39,336 nt of DNA, from the NCBI GenBank assembly GCA_023091735.1, contig JALKBU010000450.1, positions 1 to 39,336 of the forward strand, read 5' to 3'. The stretch comes from Trichomonas tenax (Eukaryota > Parabasalia > Trichomonadida > Trichomonadidae). The notes under the pieces are model-generated. The model was not told the DNA's origin. It searched no databases and was given only the letters and a program-made list of their open reading frames with translations. A program made the translations under genes and the position numbers. Shown here piece after piece: positions 1 through 7,865 of this stretch. Positions within the stretch are counted from its first letter, which is position 1; every line of letters begins with the position of its first letter.

Positions 1-119
1 CTGCACACTGTAGAGTAGCTAGGACAACTGTCGGGGAAGAACTGTTTCAGTTCTTCCATAATTTCTTTCTTTGTTAGGTTCTTGGCGTCGAGATAATAAA
101 CAATCAATTTGAATTCCAT
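1..119 (-). CDS. Mariner-like transposase, N-terminal fragment (runs off window edge)
   Basis: Read on the minus strand, an ATG at 119-117 opens a frame that stays open to the window edge (39 codons). It starts MEFKLIVYYLDAKNLTKKE and continues with a PSYSTV segment. Basic helix-turn-helix residues leading into a PSYSTV-type motif are characteristic of the N-terminal paired-like HTH of mariner/Mos1 transposases, which binds the terminal repeats. The catalytic DDD part lies outside the window. Upstream (120-190) is a short C- and G-homopolymer-containing stretch (TTGGGGGTAA, CAGGGTCGAA) that could be the mariner 5' terminal repeat, but I cannot define its end. Its position next to old Maverick sequence suggests a mariner that inserted there. 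The family is recognised from a short segment only, so confidence is moderate. Confidence 0.45.
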   Translation of the reverse strand, partial: MEFKLIVYYLDAKNLTKKEIMEELKQFFPDSCPSYSTVC

Positions 120-366
120 TAAAAAAAATGAAAAATAAACCGACCTTAACGTCAAAAAATTGGGGGTAATTTTTACAAAACAGGGTCGAACATGATATTA
201 GAATATGATTCAGGGCTTGATATTACTATATTTTTAAGTGCATCATTAGCTCTATATGTGGGTGTTAGTTGCAGGTTTCTATCATATTCGTGCCTTGAGA
301 TACGCACGCACCTCCGGACACCCTATATATTGGAATTAACTGTTTCGCAACATGTTTCTATAAATG

Positions 367-796
367 AAATTACATTTATTATAGTATCACAGGATTAACA
401 AAATCAACACTACTTCCTGACTCTTTCATAGGATATAGAGCATATGATTCAATTTCAAACATTAAAGCAATTTATTTATATCCGAGTGCAATAATAAACT
501 ATGGATTTCATTCTGGGACTAATGAAACAGTTTTCTTCATGGGTGATCACGATTTGTCTGATTTGACCATGAAATATACTATAAATCTAAATGCATCTTG
601 CATCCTTTCACTTGATATTTACAAAGATCCAACATTCTGTTTTCATCATTCTGATAAGGTTACTTATGGTGTTTGTGATAATATTCCTATTCATGAAATC
701 ATCCCATCATTCAACAAAAATCAGCACACACTAGTTCACAAAGAACAGACTATTTCCTTAACATTATCAATGTTAAATTACATCATCAATAGGTAA
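367..796 (+). pseudogene. 5'-broken ORF of unknown function, probable piece of the older Maverick
   Basis: A single frame is open from just after a TGA near 366 to the stop at 796 (about 142 codons); its first ATG is only at 539. Visible sequence includes KSTLLPDSFIGYRAYDSI early and ISLTLSMLNYIINR at the end. The protein is rich in beta-prone Ser/Thr/Ile/Tyr segments, which would suit a virion protein, but I recognise no domain. It lies on the same strand as the old integrase at 16467-17498, and only the young Maverick separates them, so it may be the next gene upstream in the older element. A second frame at 192-398 is open too, but the two do not join. Function is not assigned. Confidence 0.4.
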
Positions 797-910
797 TGAA
801 CATCTTCAAATGAAATTTTTTTAATCATAAATTTATAAATTTGATGTAATATAAAAGAATACATTATATAATATAATAACATATGAAAATTATCAAAAAA
901 ATTAATTAAT

Positions 911-1275
911 AGTAGTATAGCGAGGGGGTTAGTTGCCCGATTTTGTAATCATACATATAGAGGATGTATGACAACATATATTTATATTGTAATTCGGAGC
1001 AACTAATTTTTTAAGCTAATTTTTAAAATAATTTAATTTTTTTATTTGTCTGAAATAATCTATATATATATGGCAATCGTTTCGCCTGAGCTTATGAAGA
1101 AATGGGGAATTAATCAATTAAAAGTTAATGAATTTTCAATTAAATCTAAGAACACTTCGGGTTCAGACTCTTCGAGTCATCGAAACGTAATAAAAAATGA
1201 GGCTACGCCAGACACTTCGTGTCATAAAATTAATGATTCAACACCTATTAAAACAAAGATTTCAATTCGTTCAGG
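911..1275 (+). repeat. Left terminal inverted repeat of the Maverick
   Basis: The sequence matches, in reverse complement, 16163-16466 over most of its length. Shared landmarks are AGTAGTATAG at the tip, ATATTTATATTGTAATTC, AACTAATTTTTTAAG, and the ORF start ATGGCAATCGTTTCGCCTGAG. The left copy is longer because it holds two blocks of GC-rich hairpin sequence (about 1151-1187 and 1201-1224) absent from the right copy. The two TIRs also differ by many substitutions, so the element is not a recent insertion. Confidence 0.88.
929..1006. repeat. Subterminal snap-back hairpin in the left Maverick end
   Basis: TTAGTTGC at 929-936 pairs with GCAACTAA at 999-1006. Inside the loop, CATACAT (950-956) pairs with ATGTATG (964-970). 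The structure starts 18 bp from the tip. The right TIR keeps a decayed version. It may be a recognition structure for integrase or replication proteins (inference). Confidence 0.6.
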
Positions 1276-1438
1276 TCGTGGTCTAAATCCCAAATGGATT
1301 AAAGAACAATTTAAAAATGAAGGTTGTGAATTAATAAATGAATATAAAGGATGTGAAAGTGGGCTTATTTATAGATGTAAAAATAAAGACCTTGGACTTT
1401 GTCCTGGCATAGCCTCAGGTCAAGGCTCTTTAAGCTGA
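1070..1438 (+). CDS. Zinc-ribbon-like ORF starting inside the left TIR
   Basis: An upstream ATG exists at 1046, but the start at 1070 (MAIVSPELMKKWG) is preferred because the right TIR keeps exactly this start. The protein is 122 aa. A central segment, PKWIKEQFKNEGCELINEYK, followed by a Tyr-Arg-Cys, resembles the F-x-x-EGC-x-LI-x-EYK...C repeats seen in nuclease-associated DNA-binding modules of large DNA viruses; this is only a motif resemblance. Residues roughly 28-53 are encoded by GC-rich hairpin insertions that the right TIR lacks, and the last 15 codons (LGLCPGIASGQGSLS) come from another hairpin block, so the native C-terminus was probably lost. The right-end copy stops early at a TGA after MAIVSPELMKE. 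Confidence 0.5.
   Translation: MAIVSPELMKKWGINQLKVNEFSIKSKNTSGSDSSSHRNVIKNEATPDTSCHKINDSTPIKTKISIRSGRGLNPKWIKEQFKNEGCELINEYKGCESGLIYRCKNKDLGLCPGIASGQGSLS
1394..1435. repeat. GC-rich mini-hairpin block at the tail-to-tail gene junction
   Basis: GGAC-TTT-GTCC lies at 1394-1404, followed by GC-rich sequence (GCCTCAGGTCAAGGCTC) able to pair. It forms the 3' ends of the + ORF at 1070-1438 and the - ORF at 1430-1846, which overlap here. Confidence 0.45.
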
Positions 1439-1846
1439 ATTTAATACTGCAATTATTTGATTTATTCTATCTTCAATCACATTTATTCTTTTTGTTAAAT
1501 CTTCTATCTTCATTAATGCTGTCACTCTTGATTGAGGAATAGATTTTAAACTTACTACACCCTTTATTTTAGTAATTTTGAAACCATGACCCTCTGGGTC
1601 TCGGACTCTGTCCTCAATTTTAAACATTTTATTTAATTTGTAGGTAGTATTTTCTTCGAATATCTTCTTATTACTTGCATAGTACTCATTAAATTCATCA
1701 ACACTTTCAAATGTTGTTGATTCAGTAATTGGTTTTATTATTTTTAGTTTTGTTTCTTTTTGATCATGTTCGATTAAATTTGATTTTTCTTCATCATGTT
1801 CATATTCATCTTTATCTTTTTCAATTATTTTTAAAATTGGTTTCAT
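1430..1846 (-). CDS. Conserved small Maverick protein next to the TIR
   Basis: A 138-aa protein with an acidic/basic N-terminus, then a conserved core (residues about 45-95) with TFESVDEFNEYY, TTYKLNKMFKI and GFKITKI segments, and a C-terminal helical stretch. The core is clearly homologous to the protein at 17525-17794 in the older Maverick (TFNNPEEFQKYY, STYKLNTKYKI, GYKITK), so it belongs to the Maverick gene set. In the older copy the text between the last two blocks is a single Pro; here about 11 residues (EDRVRDPEGH) are added, encoded by two mini-hairpins at 1588-1613. The start at 1846 has an A-rich leader. Biochemical function is unknown; its place beside the integrase in the old copy hints at an integration or terminal role. 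Confidence 0.6.
   Translation of the reverse strand: MKPILKIIEKDKDEYEHDEEKSNLIEHDQKETKLKIIKPITESTTFESVDEFNEYYASNKKIFEENTTYKLNKMFKIEDRVRDPEGHGFKITKIKGVVSLKSIPQSRVTALMKIEDLTKRINVIEDRINQIIAVLNSA
1588..1613. repeat. Pair of mini-hairpins inserted in frame
   Basis: GACCC-TCT-GGGTC (1588-1600) and GGAC-TCT-GTCC (1603-1613) are adjacent perfect stems with 3-nt loops. They lie exactly where the older homologue at 17525-17794 has no residues. Confidence 0.65.
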
Positions 1847-1857
1847 TTCATACTAAT

Positions 1858-1899
1858 AAAAAATCCTTTAGGGATTTTGCAAAAACTTTGTTTTCAAAT
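1858..1899 (+). repeat. Double-hairpin repeat, copy A
   Basis: AAATCCTTTAGGGATTTT is followed by GCAAAAACTTTGTTTTCAAA: two small palindromes in tandem. Three more copies lie at 4523-4566 (reverse), 9987-10032 and 10361-10404. This copy lies between divergent genes. Confidence 0.7.
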
Positions 1900-1946
1900 C
1901 TTAATATATATCAATATAAATTAATTTTTTATTCATTAATAAATTC

Positions 1947-2168
1947 TTGAGTGCAGGAATATTTGCAAAAATATGGCGAGGCATCAAAAATGCTGCAAAA
2001 TGGGTTCATAATAAAGTAATAAAACCTGTTGCTAAAGTAGTTGCACCAATAGCGAAAACGGTTGGCACAGCAATTGGCGGAATATTTGGAGCAAAAACAT
2101 GGAACCCAATGATGGGAGCACAGGTTGGAAACGCAATTGGTGGTGTTGTTGAAGGATTAGCGAAGTGA
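1947..2168 (+). CDS. Minor capsid/membrane-active peptide of pVI type
   Basis: A 73-codon ORF with an N-terminal amphipathic helix (GIFAKIWRGIKNAAKWVHNK), a Pro-rich hinge (KPVAKVVAPIAK) and a Gly-Ala-rich C-terminus. This layout is typical of the small minor capsid or membrane-lytic proteins of Mavericks and adenoviruses (pVI/pX-like). There is no ATG: the frame starts TTG-AGT-GCA at 1947, where an ATG followed by Ser-Ala is expected, so the start codon has probably mutated and the gene may be silent. It is followed on the same strand by capsid-like and ATPase genes. The family is assigned by composition and context, not by a diagnostic motif. Confidence 0.5.
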   Translation: MSAGIFAKIWRGIKNAAKWVHNKVIKPVAKVVAPIAKTVGTAIGGIFGAKTWNPMMGAQVGNAIGGVVEGLAK

Positions 2169-2196
2169 TAAAAATAAATTATATATTTTTACGAAC

Positions 2197-2739
2197 CCAA
2201 AAGGGTTCTGCGATGCATTACCACCATTACATAGAACAGTTTTAGAAAACCCAATGTTGTGAGGTCTTCAGGTTACAATTGATGGTAGAAATTACCCGGA
2301 AAAGGATATGATGACAATTGGTGATATCTTCTTTACTCGAATACTTCAAGCTTCAGATTTGGATGGTATTCATGAATGCACTGAAGAATATGAAGATTCA
2401 CTTACTAGACCACTAAATGCAGATGATGGCACACCATTAGCAAGAACATGGAAAGATCAAACATCATTTATATGCACAATCCCAACTCAGAGAGATGGTG
2501 CTGGTATATTCTTTGATGGTATTGAAACCCGTAATACAAATTTAACAGTTGCTCTTAAAGCATTCCTGATTTATCAAGGAGCAAATGATACATATTGCTC
2601 AAAGGTTACAACACCCCCTCAGTTCTAGTTCACACGTACAACATATTGGACATGGGACCCACAAAATGATCCAAAGTATCATAAAACGGGATGCCCACCA
2701 CAGTTTAAGAGTCAATACGATATAGACAATAATTTATAA
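2197..2739 (+). pseudogene. Capsid-protein-like C-terminal fragment with two in-frame stops
   Basis: One frame runs from a hairpin at about 2194 (GAACCC-AAAA-GGGTTC) to the TAA at 2737-2739, broken only by TGA at 2260-2262 and TAG at 2626-2628. It includes NADDGTPLARTWKDQTSF, then GAGIFFDGIETRNTN, and ends QFKSQYDIDNNL. The beta-rich sequence and its place between the pVI-like peptide and the packaging ATPase suggest the C-terminal third of the double-jelly-roll major capsid protein, but I cannot distinguish this from another virion protein. At about 180 codons it is far shorter than a full capsid protein; everything upstream is missing and is replaced by the hairpin and the pVI-like gene. 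The gene is certainly defective. Confidence 0.45.
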
Positions 2740-2767
2740 GGAAAAATATTATTTTTGTAAATATAAA

Positions 2768-3574
2768 ATGACTGAACTTCATGATGTCTATAATGTATAC
2801 ATTGACAATATGATCAATGATGAACTAAATAAAAATAAAGGTTCTTTATCTAAAGAAATTTTGAGCAAGATACCATATTCAAATGTATATTATAACTCCA
2901 TCACTGCTGCAATAGGTAAGCAATTTAAAGGTAAAACTTTATCTATCATTAAAGAGATCATTATTATATCTAACACATCCCCATATTCTCACGCATTAAT
3001 TTATATTAATCGTACAGGTAGTGAATGTGATGATACTTTTGAATCATTAAAACACCTCATTCATATTCCAATCATATATTTATCACAAGATGAAGCAGAA
3101 GATTATTTAAAGAAATTAATAATGTATAAAGAATTATATAATACAATTAAGAAAGATAATTTAGAAGATAAAATAGTTGATGAACAAAAAGAAGATTTGT
3201 TTAAATCATTATTTATTAATGATTTCAGTCGTGAATTCTTACACACTTTAGTATTTCTTGATGATGCTGTAAAATCAAAAATAATCAGTAATGAAAAATC
3301 ATATTTCAATCAACTCTTAACACAATGTCGTCATATTCAATGTTCATTCTTTATGGCTGTTCAATATTTTAAAGCTCTCTCAACAAATATTAAATCAAAT
3401 ATTTCAACATTATTTATATTCTCAGGTTTTAGTCGTCAGCAATTAAATGTTATGTTGTATCAGGTGAATCTACCAATGTCAATTAATGAGCTTTATTATA
3501 AATACCAACAATTAGGTGAACATGGAAAGTTAATAGTTGATACTGTTAAAGGTAATGTTACTTTTTCTGATTAA
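2768..3574 (+). CDS. Genome-packaging ATPase (A32/FtsK-HerA type)
   Basis: A 268-aa intact ORF. The P-loop is GKQFKGKT at about residue 50 (GxxxxGKT), the Walker B strand is HTLVFLDD near residues 159-166, and a downstream QCRHIQCSFFMAVQYF segment matches the RHI...Q sensor region of A32-like packaging ATPases of Mavericks and NCLDVs. In those elements the enzyme pumps the DNA genome into preformed capsids using ATP. The first Gly of a canonical 'GxGKS' loop is replaced, but the essential Lys-Thr is kept. The next gene starts 37 bp downstream on the same strand, and the ORF sits inside the virion-gene block. It is one of the few undamaged genes of this element. Confidence 0.78.
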   Translation: MTELHDVYNVYIDNMINDELNKNKGSLSKEILSKIPYSNVYYNSITAAIGKQFKGKTLSIIKEIIIISNTSPYSHALIYINRTGSECDDTFESLKHLIHIPIIYLSQDEAEDYLKKLIMYKELYNTIKKDNLEDKIVDEQKEDLFKSLFINDFSREFLHTLVFLDDAVKSKIISNEKSYFNQLLTQCRHIQCSFFMAVQYFKALSTNIKSNISTLFIFSGFSRQQLNVMLYQVNLPMSINELYYKYQQLGEHGKLIVDTVKGNVTFSD

Positions 3575-3611
3575 AAATACATATTAATTTATTTTTTTAT
3601 TTTAATTAAAC

Positions 3612-4523
3612 ATGGCAGAAATCGGAAACTTATTACAAACACAACTTAAACTTGGTACTTATCAGAAAGGGAAAAGAGCTGGTCAAACATATCGACGTCA
3701 AATTACAGTTCCTGATGGAATGAAGGAATTAGTTCATATTGTTGCTGGTCTTCAAAAAGATGTAAAGCAAATGAAAAATGTTTTAACATTACCAGAGGCT
3801 GAGGCATACGCAAAACGTCAAGGTGTAAATTGGGAAGCTCATGAAACAGATGTCACAGGACCTGATGGAACACCAGATGGTATTCCAGAAGTTTTTATTA
3901 CAGACACGAAAGGAAATATTAAAGTCATTAATGGGTACAAACTAAAAGCTAGTGATTATGGAAAAAGAAAAGCATATAATACAACATATCCAATGGAATT
4001 TGATGAAAATGGAAAACCAATTAAAGAATATATTGGTGATGGTGAAAAAGGAGCTATTTATTCATATAGACATGAACCATATTCGAAATTTGTTGAAGAA
4101 ATGAATTCAATTATTCCAGGTCAAGATGGTTTTCCGACATATCAGCATAATTTAGACGGTCAATTCGCAACACTTCAGAAACCAATATCACCAAAGAAAT
4201 ATTTCAAAACTGCAATCGTTGATTCATATATTAATGGTACGAATATAAAGGAAGAATTAAAACAAAATGGAGTGCAACCATTACAAATTGCTAGAATGTT
4301 TAGTAAAGTAATCAATGACGCATTTAATGAACTTATCAAGAAACGTGTTTATGCTGAAAATTATAAACTAAATTATGATCAAATTTCTGACAAAGATAAA
4401 CGTAAAATTGAGAAATCAGATAACTTTCAGAACGCTTGTTTTACAATCATTCATCAAATAGTTAATAATGAAAATGAACTTTCTAATGCACATGCATTTA
4501 TTAATCAATTATTTAGTTCATAA
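3612..4523 (+). CDS. Conserved Maverick protein of unknown function (DGIPEV motif)
   Basis: An intact 303-aa ORF with a basic N-terminus ([19 protein letters not shown]), a central [17 protein letters not shown] segment followed by [19 protein letters not shown] (residues about 80-120), and a helical C-terminal half. The DGIPEV...NGY signature recurs, from memory, in Maverick/polinton-like virus proteins next to the ATPase, which argues for a virion or packaging role; I cannot name it. No membrane segment or metal site is visible. The stop codon abuts double-hairpin copy B (4523-4566), which may serve as its 3' end signal. Confidence 0.6.
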   Translation: MAEIGNLLQTQLKLGTYQKGKRAGQTYRRQITVPDGMKELVHIVAGLQKDVKQMKNVLTLPEAEAYAKRQGVNWEAHETDVTGPDGTPDGIPEVFITDTKGNIKVINGYKLKASDYGKRKAYNTTYPMEFDENGKPIKEYIGDGEKGAIYSYRHEPYSKFVEEMNSIIPGQDGFPTYQHNLDGQFATLQKPISPKKYFKTAIVDSYINGTNIKEELKQNGVQPLQIARMFSKVINDAFNELIKKRVYAENYKLNYDQISDKDKRKIEKSDNFQNACFTIIHQIVNNENELSNAHAFINQLFSS

Positions 4524-4566
4524 ATTTGAAAACAAAGTTTTCGCAAAATCCCTAAAGGATTTTTAT
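4523..4566 (-). repeat. Double-hairpin repeat, copy B
   Basis: Reverse-complement copy of the repeat at 1858-1899: TTTGAAAACAAAGTTTTCGC then AAAATCCCTAAAGGATTTT. It begins at the last base of the TAA of the preceding gene. Confidence 0.7.
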
Positions 4567-4594
4567 TTTTTATTTATATGTAAATGAGAAAAGA

Positions 4595-5308
4595 ATGGTT
4601 CCTCAGAGAAATTCAAATGCTAAAGCTGAAATAACTGTGGGATATAATGTAAATGATGATAAAAGTAAAGTAATTCAGAATGTAAAATTTAATGTTTCCC
4701 CTGAATTTGGAAAACTGGAGCGTTCATATCCTTCACAGGCTTCCGAGCCAAATTTGATAAACAGAGAAATTGAAGAAAGTGATGTTATTGTATTAGCTGA
4801 GCCAGGAAAGGCGCCAGTGACTGTTCATTACGGGTCAAAGACCCTGAGCTCCCAGGAAGTGTATACATCACCAAATGAAAACGAAGGATTTATTGATCCA
4901 AGGACTTCACCCCAGGGATCATGGAATCCATATGAAACCAAGGCTACATCGTTAGATACAGAATTAATGAAAATATATAGAGATATCATCATTGATAACT
5001 ATGAATCTGTTATCAATTTAATTGATGATTCCGGTTTAATAATTCTTCCATATGAGGATTTAATACATATCATAGCTGTGTTATGTGAAGTTCAGGATTC
5101 TGATGTTAAAATTCAATATTTCATTGATGATGATATTTCATGCTGCTCAGTATTTGCTAAACTTTCGCCGATTAAAGAGATTAACACAATAAAGGTTACA
5201 AAGAATGGAGTCACAAATGATTTAAATTTATCATACAATGACATATACAATAAAATAGTTGATGAATATAAAATCTCTCTTGATCGTTTCTTTGTAAAAA
5301 TAATTTAA
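4595..5308 (+). CDS. Conserved Maverick ORF with a disordered, hairpin-enriched N-terminus
   Basis: A 237-aa ORF. Residues about 1-125 are low-complexity and charged; residues about 125-237 form a compact domain (DSGLIILPYEDLIHIIAVLC, then an acidic FIDDD and LSYNDIYNKIVDEY). The domain is not one I can name. The middle part (coordinates 4795-4945) is unusually GC-rich for the element and contains GGGTC-AAA-GACCC (4832-4844) plus a perfect 7-bp direct repeat CCAGGAA at 4802-4808 and 4852-4858, so part of the protein seems to come from inserted hairpin sequence. The ORF ends 4 bp inside the convergent gene at 5305-5775. Confidence 0.5.
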   Translation: MVPQRNSNAKAEITVGYNVNDDKSKVIQNVKFNVSPEFGKLERSYPSQASEPNLINREIEESDVIVLAEPGKAPVTVHYGSKTLSSQEVYTSPNENEGFIDPRTSPQGSWNPYETKATSLDTELMKIYRDIIIDNYESVINLIDDSGLIILPYEDLIHIIAVLCEVQDSDVKIQYFIDDDISCCSVFAKLSPIKEINTIKVTKNGVTNDLNLSYNDIYNKIVDEYKISLDRFFVKII

Positions 5309-5775
5309 TATTCTAACATTAACATAACAAAAGTACAGAGTTTAGGAAATAATTTGACATCAATTGATCTTTCACCCGTTTTAATTCTTTTATGTATTAT
5401 TTTTTGATTCCCATCGGGGTCAGTTATTTTTACATCTTTTTCTAGCACGTCTTCTATTTCTGTATAATTACATTTTGACCCATCTGGATACTTAAACAAG
5501 AAATCTAGAAATTCGATATTATCAATTTGTTCATATTTTAATCTATCAATATCAGTACGTGATCCTGTAGAGAAACGTATTAAGTGGTCACAATAAGGAT
5601 CTTTTTGAACTAAATTTGAATGTAAAGATAATAAAAATGGTCTATATCCCTCGCTATATTGTTCACAAGTTTGGAAGTCGATAACATAAATATATTTTTT
5701 ATTTTTGGAATCAATGAAATCTTGAGGCAATCTCACACGGGTTTTATTTTGTACTGGAAAATATCGTTTAACCAT
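5305..5775 (-). CDS. Conserved Maverick ORF, function unknown
   Basis: A 156-aa intact ORF convergent with the preceding gene (4-bp overlap of 3' ends). It starts MVKRYFPVQNKTRVRLPQDF and has a mixed alpha/beta composition, with a ...IDFQTCEQYSEGYRPFLLSL segment and several charged turns. No catalytic motif is evident. In the gene order it sits between the conserved C-terminal-domain ORF and the penton-like gene; the opposite strand is unusual in this block. I do not recognise the family. Confidence 0.45.
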   Translation of the reverse strand: MVKRYFPVQNKTRVRLPQDFIDSKNKKYIYVIDFQTCEQYSEGYRPFLLSLHSNLVQKDPYCDHLIRFSTGSRTDIDRLKYEQIDNIEFLDFLFKYPDGSKCNYTEIEDVLEKDVKITDPDGNQKIIHKRIKTGERSIDVKLFPKLCTFVMLMLEY

Positions 5776-5794
5776 ATTTTTAATTTAATTAAAA

Positions 5795-6564
5795 ATGTCA
5801 ATTATTAATATAATTTCAAATAATGTTTGTGAATTAAATTTAAACGTTACTGGTATCTTTAATGTTTCCCTAATCTCTGTTTCAGGTAAATTTAACCCAA
5901 TTATATTAAATGTTGATGACTTCATCACCTTCTTAATTGAAGACAAATCATATGATATATATATATAAATAATATCATCAGTAAAGGAGATATATCATCA
6001 CATTTAGAATATTTAAATTCTGTTTTCACTAGTTGGTATGTTGATAAATTCGCTCAAAAACCATCAAATCAATTTGAAGTCGATGGATTAAATGGTACAG
6101 TTCACTTTCTATTAACAATTAAATATTGTACTGAACGATTTAAAAATTTATTAGGTATCGTCGACATTATAGAACCAATAGAAATGGGTCAAGTCAATTA
6201 TAATGATAATGGTCCTGGTTTCTTTATGATAAAATGTGATAAATTAAACTCACCAATGAGATTTTCGGACCAAACACGGACACATTTGTGCCCTAAGACC
6301 GAAGGTCGAACTGACCAAAACATTTATCCAGCAATTACAAATACTGTTAGTTTAAACTTAAATAATTTTTCATTATCATTTCCGTTTCAACTTCAGGGAA
6401 ATTCATTTATTTTATCATCAAAAGATTTGGTTGGTTTAAAGTTTAGTATTACTGATATTAATGGTGAAAATGTGGAGTTCATGAATGAAATATTATGGAC
6501 ATTTCAGATTGAAAAAATAGCAAATGAAGTAATAAGCGAAGTGGTAAGTGGTGAAAATCAGTAA
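5795..6564 (+). pseudogene. Jelly-roll/penton-like minor capsid gene, frameshifted
   Basis: The first frame starts at ATG 5795 (MSIINIISNNVCELNL) and stops inside an (AT)n run at about 5955-5970; the second frame continues without a gap to 6564. The total span is about 255 codons. The C-terminal half ends with GLKFSITDINGENVEFMNE, resembling the 'hxhTDxxGxxhxhxgE' closing strands of penton-like minor capsid proteins in polintons and polinton-like viruses. Slippage in the dinucleotide run explains the frameshift. A 45-nt block at 6268-6312 is a precise in-frame insertion bounded by the 7-bp direct repeat GACCAAA (see findings). Penton identity is a moderate inference from shape and position. 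Confidence 0.45.
6268..6319. repeat. 45-nt hairpin insertion with 7-bp direct repeats, in frame
   Basis: GACCAAA occurs at 6268-6274 and again at 6313-6319. The unit between contains GACC-GAA-GGTC (6297-6307) and CACATTTGTG. Removing one unit leaves the reading frame intact and the local protein reading SDQN. Confidence 0.75.
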
Positions 6565-6830
6565 ATATGTTGATTTTGTTTTTTCTATATCCTCTATATA
6601 TAGATGGTTCCAGGTTGGTTTTAAATTCATTTTTATTTTTAGTGATTTTGTTCAGCTTTTACACTAAGGTAAAAAGTTATGAAATATGGGGAAAAGAAGA
6701 TGTTAGAACATTAATTTAACCTTTTCTGACATGAGAATTGAAGCCTTCATTTGTTTCATTATTTATAACGTAATAGGAAAAACATTTTTCACACAACCCA
6801 CGAAAATTGATGATAAAAAAATGTTTAGGG

Positions 6831-7777
6831 TTACTTAGCTATATAAATCCATTCACATTTTCCATCGATCTTCTTCTTTTTATGATTCACAAACTTTCTC
6901 ATTTTTCCACCAAAAGTATTGGAAGCACAAATGCAAAATCTGTTTTCTTTAGCAAATCTGACATAATGGTTGTAGCAATTTTTACAAATCCATCCGTCTT
7001 CGAATGAATCCTTATATTCTTCATAAAATAGCTCATAACTGCTTTTACTCATTTCTATCAATTCTTCCTTCTCTGCTGTTTGCGGTAGTTTGCGAATATT
7101 GAATTTTGAAATGTCGCGTTTCATGAAAAAGGTGAAAAGGTTATCATAAAACACTTTGTCGAATGAATTGCATAACTGACTAAAGTAATCAAAATCATTT
7201 TTGTGATTATCACTGACCTCTATAACGACATAACGTCTATCGTCAGATTCAATTTTAACAGAATTGAAATTATTTGATATCATTATTATATTTGCAGCAT
7301 TCTCGATTTTACGTACTGTCATGTTCTTTTGATTTAAATCTAACTCACTTTCAGTAATGACAGACTTTAATGCATCGTGATTCATGATTTTATTTGTTTC
7401 TTTACTTGATAACTCATTACAGACTATTAATTTCATGTTTTCAATGGCTGTATTAAATTTACCAACAATGTTATCAATATTTGTTATATTCTTGTTTGAA
7501 TATTTGTTGATTAATTGACACAACACATTAGTGAAAATATTTTTTCCAGTTCCTTGTTTTCCAGTAATGAATAAAACAGATTCAGTCTTTCCTGCTGGAT
7601 TCTGTAAAATGTAAGAGTACCAGTTAAGAATGAAAATGAAATTTCTTGTGGAATGGAGTTGTTAGGTCTGCTGAAGCAAACGTCGTATTTTATTTTGTTT
7701 TCAGATTTTTTACTCATATTTAAAAGGTCATCAAGTTCAACACTACTCATCTCATCAATCTTGCTCATCATCTTCAT
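6831..7777 (-). pseudogene. Superfamily 3 helicase (D5/primase-helicase C-terminal type), one frameshift
   Basis: The minus-strand frame from about 7650 to 6831 reads NWYSYILQNPAGK, then the Walker A loop TGKQGTGKN (about 7530-7570), Walker B LIVCNELS, motif C IIMISNNFNSVKIE and the Arg finger DDRR, ending in a Cys-containing tail (ICKNC...CICAS). This is the full motif set of viral SF3 helicases that unwind DNA at replication origins. The N-terminal part (start 7777, MKMMSKIDEMSSVELDD) is in another frame; the switch lies near 7640-7665. The primase half usual in D5 proteins is absent. It lies inside the TIR-bounded cassette, divergent from the HNH gene, so it may replicate that cassette rather than the Maverick, which has its own PolB. 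Confidence 0.72.
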
Positions 7778-7865
7778 TAAGGAATAAAAAATATTTTTTG
7801 TTTAAAAGCTAACTTAATTTTTGGGCTGAATTCTAAAACTAGTTTTATTTTTTAATTTCTAAAAA

